Translations under genes and position numbers: made by a program | In this document: positions 59,437 through 64,000 of the stretch, piece by piece | Numbering within the stretch: position 1 is the first letter of the stretch | Layout of the letters: each line of letters begins with the position of its first letter | Notes under the pieces: model-generated | Told to the model about the DNA's origin: nothing | The model's input: only the letters and a program-made list of their open reading frames with translations | The model's database searches: none | Origin: Chenopodium formosanum | Taxonomy: Eukaryota; Streptophyta; Magnoliopsida; Caryophyllales; Amaranthaceae | Direction: 5' to 3' | DNA length: 64,000 nucleotides | NCBI GenBank assembly: GCA_024500155.1 | Contig: CM044879.1 | Location: 27,608,072 to 27,672,071 of the forward strand

Positions 59437-60958
59437 TGAAAGTGCAACTAGTACTCAAGAAAGGGGAGTTGAATTGAGTACGGGAGAAGTTTGTGAACTT
59501 ATAAAAAATTCTCAAAAATAAAGGGCCAAAGGGGGACTAATAGAAAACAGGGTCTTGTGGAACAATAATATAAACAATGCGAGAAATAAGTGATAAGAGA
59601 AAATACAGATTGTTTTAAGGTGCGTGTTGACACCGAAATTTTGTTAAGGTGTCAGATTTATTTAAATAAGGAGACAATATAAAAAAAAATACTTCGACTC
59701 TCGTAGTATAGTAGTATAAGATCTTTATTTTCAAGATCTCGTAGAATATGTGATTATTATCTAGTTAACTACTATAGGTCGTTTATAGGGTTTAATTAGC
59801 TCAGATTGAATAAGTCACAAATACCCCATCTCCTCCCTAGTACCAAACATTGTAGATATAACCGAAATAAGTCGATAAGACCTCGGTAAATCTAGCCCTT
59901 TGGAGAGAGGAATCAAGAGATCTACGAGAGTTGTAACCCACAAATTATCAATGAAATTATTGTTTCTGTATTTTTTTCTTCCTCTTTATTTGTATATTGC
60001 AGGTTTAAAATTTTATGGTTTACAAATTGAAACGCTTAGTGGGATGATTTTCGCTCTTCAAGTTTCAAAACTTGTAGATTTAATGGGGGCATGCCAAATT
60101 TGCTCTCAAATTTGTGACTATTTAGGTGTTGAAATCTCCGATGTCAAATCTCCACAACAAGTCTCGAGGGGACATTTGTTGACATCGAAATTTTGTTAAT
60201 ATTTAGGTGTTAAATACATGTAAATAAGGAAATAATATATCTTCAAGATCTAATAGAATATATGATTATTATCTTGTATACTACTACGACTCTCTATATA
60301 AAGAGAGTCACTTCTAGGATTTAATTAGGCTCAGATGGAATGTCACAAAGACCCATCTACTCCCTACTACCAAACATTGTAGGTATAACCGAATAAGTCG
60401 ATAAGACCCCGGTAAATCTAACCCTTGGGAGAGAGGAATCAAGAGATCTACGAGAGTTGTAACCCACAAATTATTAATGAAATCATTGTTTCCGTATATT
60501 TTTCTTCCTCTTTATTTGTATATTGCAGGTTTGAATTTTCATGGTTTTCAGTGTGTTCACAAACAAGACGAATTGTTTCTAATGTGTGTTTTTGAGCTTT
60601 TCATATGATCTCTCAAAATATGCATGAAAAGCATAGCGTAGGCCCAAGAATTGGAAATGTGTATCTTTTATAGTGCTTGGGAAATAAATCATTTTGTGAC
60701 CTAGAAAGTCATATCTTAGGTTGAAGATTCTTTCCTTGATGCATCACTCACATAATGGAGAACATCTTCTTCTATATTATTCTGTTTCCAAAAACCACTG
60801 ATTGATAGGCTCTGTCAAGAGTGGGCAAAGGGTCTTGAGACAAGATGCCAGTACGAGTTTGAGCATAGTACTTTGTGTATAAGCCAATCAAAAATTCATG
60901 AAGCCTTATATTCACAGCGTTTACCAGTGTTAAGGACCTAATGTACATGCACTACAAC
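59437..60958 (-). mobile_element. Copia LTR with primer binding site, interrupted by a TRIM-like element
   Basis: On the minus strand the LTR end is ...CACTTTCA (59437) followed by the tRNA-Met-like site TGGTATTAGAGC (59423-59434). A TATAAAAG box lies near 60670-60680 on the minus strand. The far end is uncertain; a CACTACAAC motif at 60951 may be the remains of another element. The polyprotein fragment 59195-59383 lies just downstream, with gag deleted between. Confidence 0.5.
59625..60550 (+). mobile_element. TRIM-like element with two LTRs
   Basis: Two direct repeats, 59625-60024 and 60177-60550, start TGTTGACA-CGAAATTTTG and end TTTACA or TTTTCA. They share long blocks such as TACGAGAGTTGTAACCCACA. 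Only about 150 bp lie between them, with a purine-rich CTCGAGGGGACA just before the second LTR. The flanks GTGCG and GTGTG fit a 5-bp duplication with one change. No coding sequence, so it must move in trans. Confidence 0.82.
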
Positions 60959-61249
60959 AAAAACATATGATCATTGGGTTATGATTGTTGAGCTATTCCC
61001 AAGTGAATGTTAGTTTTCCAAAATATGTGGCCATAAACATTGATTTCGATTGCTCACACTTTGCAATAGAGGATTTCAATGCTAAATTCGAGAGCCATTA
61101 ACCACGAAAAATGAGATTTAAGCGTATCCCAAAGACATCTAGCATCTTTAATATTCAAAGAAAGGTACACTTGACTTTGGGTTCAATGTTGTTCATAAGC
61201 CAAGAAATTAACATGGCGTGTAGGGTGTTCTAGTCTTCATGAGTACAGG

Positions 61250-61470
61250 GAAGAACAATCTAAGTAACGTGATTAAAGCATTAAGAAAACCAAATTTATG
61301 ACGTTCCTATAATGCGTTTTGAATATCGCCGACCCATTCATTGTAGTTATTTCCACGGAGATGGGTTGAAGTGATGAAAACTCTAGGATGGTCTTGAGGA
61401 CCAAGATACTAGGGTGATGTAGTCTCTATGCATAGAGGTGAGGTGGTAGTATATCATTATTAGCCATGAT
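61250..61470 (-). pseudogene. Copia gag fragment
   Basis: The minus-strand reading QDHPRVFITSTHLRGNNYNEWVGDIQNAL, stop, ERHKFGF matches the N-terminal pattern of Copia gag (hydrophobic strand, then NYxxW, then KxGF). There is an internal stop and frameshifts around it. Confidence 0.7.
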
Positions 61471-62329
61471 GTTTGTGGTTTGATATTCTTGAGCAACTAT
61501 AACATATAGAATTTGGTAATAAGAGGGCTCTAAGCTTGGTTTTGGGATTCATTAATTGGGTCAATATATAATACAATAAAATCTAAAGATTTACACAATA
61601 AAATCACAATTCAAACAAATCCTATAATTAAGTAAATAATCCAAAAATATATCTCCCCATATATCTTCAAAATAATTCTAACATTTTTCCTTCTTAGATG
61701 ATTTTGATTAATTGTACTATCATCAAACACATTCAACTTCAGTTCTTTTACCAAAAGATGGACAACAATTTTACACATTTGTTTCAATGTCCATGATTAC
61801 AAACATCTCAACAACTAAAGACTTTACAAAACTACATACTAAATTTTTATTTATTTTGTCACAATCACAAGCAATATATATATTCTCAAGTTTAGGAAAA
61901 TATGACTTTTGATATCACAAAAAGACCCTACCTTGGTTTTTGGTACATATCTAAAATTTATTTTTATTTTCCTACCTATCAAATTCTAAAAGTGTAGCGT
62001 TTGGTACCATTTAACGGATTCCGTTAGTGGTCAACTTGTTAATTAGAAAATCTTATGACATATGTCTCTTTCTTACAATGAAATATATTGGTGAATTTAT
62101 GAAATCTTATATCATTATACACAAAATAGTCAAGGATAAACGAGACACATATATAAGTTTAAATTGAAGTATTGTGAAAGTGCACAATGTTGTTGGTTCA
62201 AACCAACGAAGCATGCTTGGTATTTTAATTATCGATCAAACAAGTTGGATAGAGAAATTAAACAATGGAAGTGTATGATTAGGAGAGGATGGGACAACAC
62301 AAGAGAAGTTGAGGCAAAAGAGAGGTTTG
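61471..62329. other. AT-rich interval
   Basis: The ORF starting at 62164 reads CWFKPTKHAWYFNYRSNK and then enters the LTR. I do not recognise it. Confidence 0.3.
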
Positions 62330-63131
62330 TGTCATGTGCAGATGTGCTGACTATTTCCACTCAGTCTTTTGTACGCGGCCTACTAGAATCACCACCCGTT
62401 ATTAGAGTCTAGTCAAGGCTCCTCGAAGTACTTAGCATGCAAGGCTAAGTGATGATGCTACTAAGTTAAATGTCGGAAGTTTAAAGGAAATTATGTATGA
62501 GAGGTTTGTGAAGGGATCATATTCTTTTACTAATGCTTGAGAAAGTTTACCAAATCTTGGATGATGCAAAAATGAGGGGGAGAGTTTTTATTTATAAGAT
62601 CTCTTTATAACTTAGAACGTTCATTTCTAGAGTGTTCTTAACCTTCTCAAATGGAGGGTTCTACACACAAAGGTGCTATAATTCAAGCATTCAACACTAT
62701 TCTAAGAATATGACTCATATATTCAAAATTTTAAAAATTCTATACCATTCTAGCACTTAGAATATATGTTCAACATTGCCCTAGGATGTTTTAGAAGCTT
62801 TCTGGCGTTTTCCAAACCTTGAAGTGCAATCTAGATATTTTCGGGCCCAATATCAAAAATACAACTTCACCATGATGTTCATTGACCCGAAAACGGTGAG
62901 CCCCCGAGTTTTGGCTAATTTGGATTTCATTTGGGCCTTCAAACGGTCCATTATTGCGTTACTGTACGTTAATGTGGTGTTCACTAGAAATATTATCCTA
63001 GAGCAAAATAAAGCTTTATAGGGGGAAGATGCCGAGTGAAACCCATGGACATCTTCTTTGGCCTCGATTATTACCTATTGTCCATACGACCACATTAACG
63101 TTATCAAGGGTGTGAGACTTGAGTCATGACA
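62330..63131 (-). mobile_element. Solo LTR, inverted relative of 4708-5492
   Basis: Read on the minus strand it starts TGTCATGACTCAAG at 63131 and ends GCACATGACA at 62330, 802 bp. It aligns along its length with the solo LTR in ERV1 intron 4. Shared blocks include ACACCCTTG, GGTCGTATGG, CAATAGG, CATGGG and CATTTGAG-AGGTTA. Flanks GTTTG and TTTTG fit an imperfect 5-bp duplication. Confidence 0.75.
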
Positions 63132-63487
63132 TTTTGCTAACTTAAATTTTAATTTTGAATTGGTTGAGAGAGGATTTAAAGAGACTAGTGAATCAATAAA
63201 GCTAATTTTGAATAATCTAGTAATAGGAGTTTTTGGAGAGAGTGGATTGTGGTATTTGAAGGGGAAATGACTTTTAGCTATTTATCAAATTTAATACTCA
63301 TTACCAAATTTGTTCAATCTAATAATTAATTCACGCATAAATAATTTTTATTGGTGATTTACACAATAAAGTAGTCCCATCGACCATTGCTATTATTTGG
63401 GTCACAATTTTATACTCTATTTACTTTGTCCATTGCTAATATCTAGGTCAAACTTTAAAAACATTGACTATGCATGAATTTTGTTAA
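63132..63487. other. AT-rich interval
   Basis: Nothing recognised. Confidence 0.35.
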
Positions 63488-63489
63488 TA

Positions 63490-63803
63490 CTCCATCCGTC
63501 CCCTTTTGATAGTCTCTTATGGGCATTTTTTATGGGAATTAATGAACACAAATAAGAATAATAAAAATACATTGCAAAAGTATATTGACATTGGGTATGC
63601 AAAAAACTAGAGAGAGAAAGTAATAAAAGTACATGGAAAAACAAAATTTGCATGGGAAAGTTAAATTTCCACAAATATTGTTGCAAATTGGAGGGAATTT
63701 TGGTAATAAAATAATATTAATGGTTGTTGGAAAAAGCAAATGGGGTGAACATTTTAGGTTTAAAATTTGCCCATAAGGGACTATCAAAAGGGGACGGAGG
63801 GAG
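63490..63803. mobile_element. Stowaway-type MITE
   Basis: The 314 bp element has TIRs CTCCATCCGTCCCCTTTTGA and GGGGACGGAGGGAG (inverse), and TA at 63488-63489 and 63804-63805. Confidence 0.87.
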
Positions 63804-63910
63804 TATACAAGAGATAATAAAGTCATGTACTGTGAGATCTTGTTCAATTCGGGTCATTTTATAACTTATTGATATCAAGTTTGTATAAGTTTAACAATTA
63901 AGGATACATA

Positions 63911-64000
63911 CTTCCTCCGTTCTTTATTACTTGACCCTCTTTGACTTTTACATTATTCACCAACCCTCTTTTGACCGTCTTTTGTGAATAATATGTAAGG
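63911..64000. mobile_element. Stowaway-type MITE cut by the window end
   Basis: CTTCCTCCGTTCTTTATTAC followed by TTGACCGTCTTTTGTGAATA, the same family as 48911-49168 but in inverse orientation. The other end is outside the window. Confidence 0.75.

Noticed and set aside
60951..60966. CACTA transposon end (CACTACAACAAAAAC)
   Set aside because: Only one end is present, no partner TIR or target duplication was seen; the surrounding sequence reads as Copia LTR and gag remnants.

Overview
The window is plant nuclear DNA from a eudicot. The evidence is two spliced plant-type genes, L1-type LINE, Copia and Gypsy remnants, Helitrons, Stowaway-type MITEs, a tRNA-derived SINE and a nuclear copy of plastid rps3. 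The exact species cannot be read from the sequence; a Caryophyllales genome is only a guess. About 13 kb are the two host genes with their introns, and most of the rest is nested, decayed mobile DNA.

Layout. 1-2708 is the 3' end of an LTR retrotransposon (3' LTR 1323-2708), followed by a hAT-type non-autonomous element (2848-3360). 3762-11071 (minus) is a six-exon ERV1-type FAD-linked sulfhydryl oxidase gene (189 aa). Its introns hold a solo LTR, a tandem repeat, a NUPT carrying rps3, and an inverted partial copy of its own first exon. About 290 bp upstream of its start codon sits a 5.4 kb Mutator-like element (11369-16798) with long TIRs and a perfect 9-bp target duplication. That element carries a MURA-type transposase (minus, one frameshift) and a convergent small gene encoding a GRF-type zinc finger plus a membrane segment. 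Nested Stowaway MITEs follow, then a 5'-truncated LINE with an intact 778-codon ORF (18105-20441).

21321-27024 (minus) is a four-exon Mpv17/PMP22-family membrane protein gene (277 aa). Its second intron contains a tRNA-derived SINE with a perfect 12-bp target duplication and a foldback repeat. From 27.8 kb to the end I see no convincing host gene. There are TIR elements, a tandem duplication, a 195-bp mini-Helitron, two TIR elements each bounded by (TA)n, and two solo LTRs nested one inside the other, each with a perfect 5-bp target duplication. Further on are several Helitrons (one containing a 1.1 kb TIR element), Copia gag-PR-INT remnants, hAT and Stowaway MITEs, a TRIM-like element inserted in a Copia LTR, and a second, inverted copy of the solo LTR family found inside ERV1.

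Functionally, the two host genes both concern organelle biology: oxidative protein folding in the mitochondrial intermembrane space, and an organelle inner-membrane protein. They are unrelated neighbours, not a cluster. The most unusual items are the two-gene MULE with a GRF zinc-finger membrane protein in the mudrB-like position, the inverted exon-1 copy in ERV1 intron 1, and the (TA)n-bounded TIR elements.
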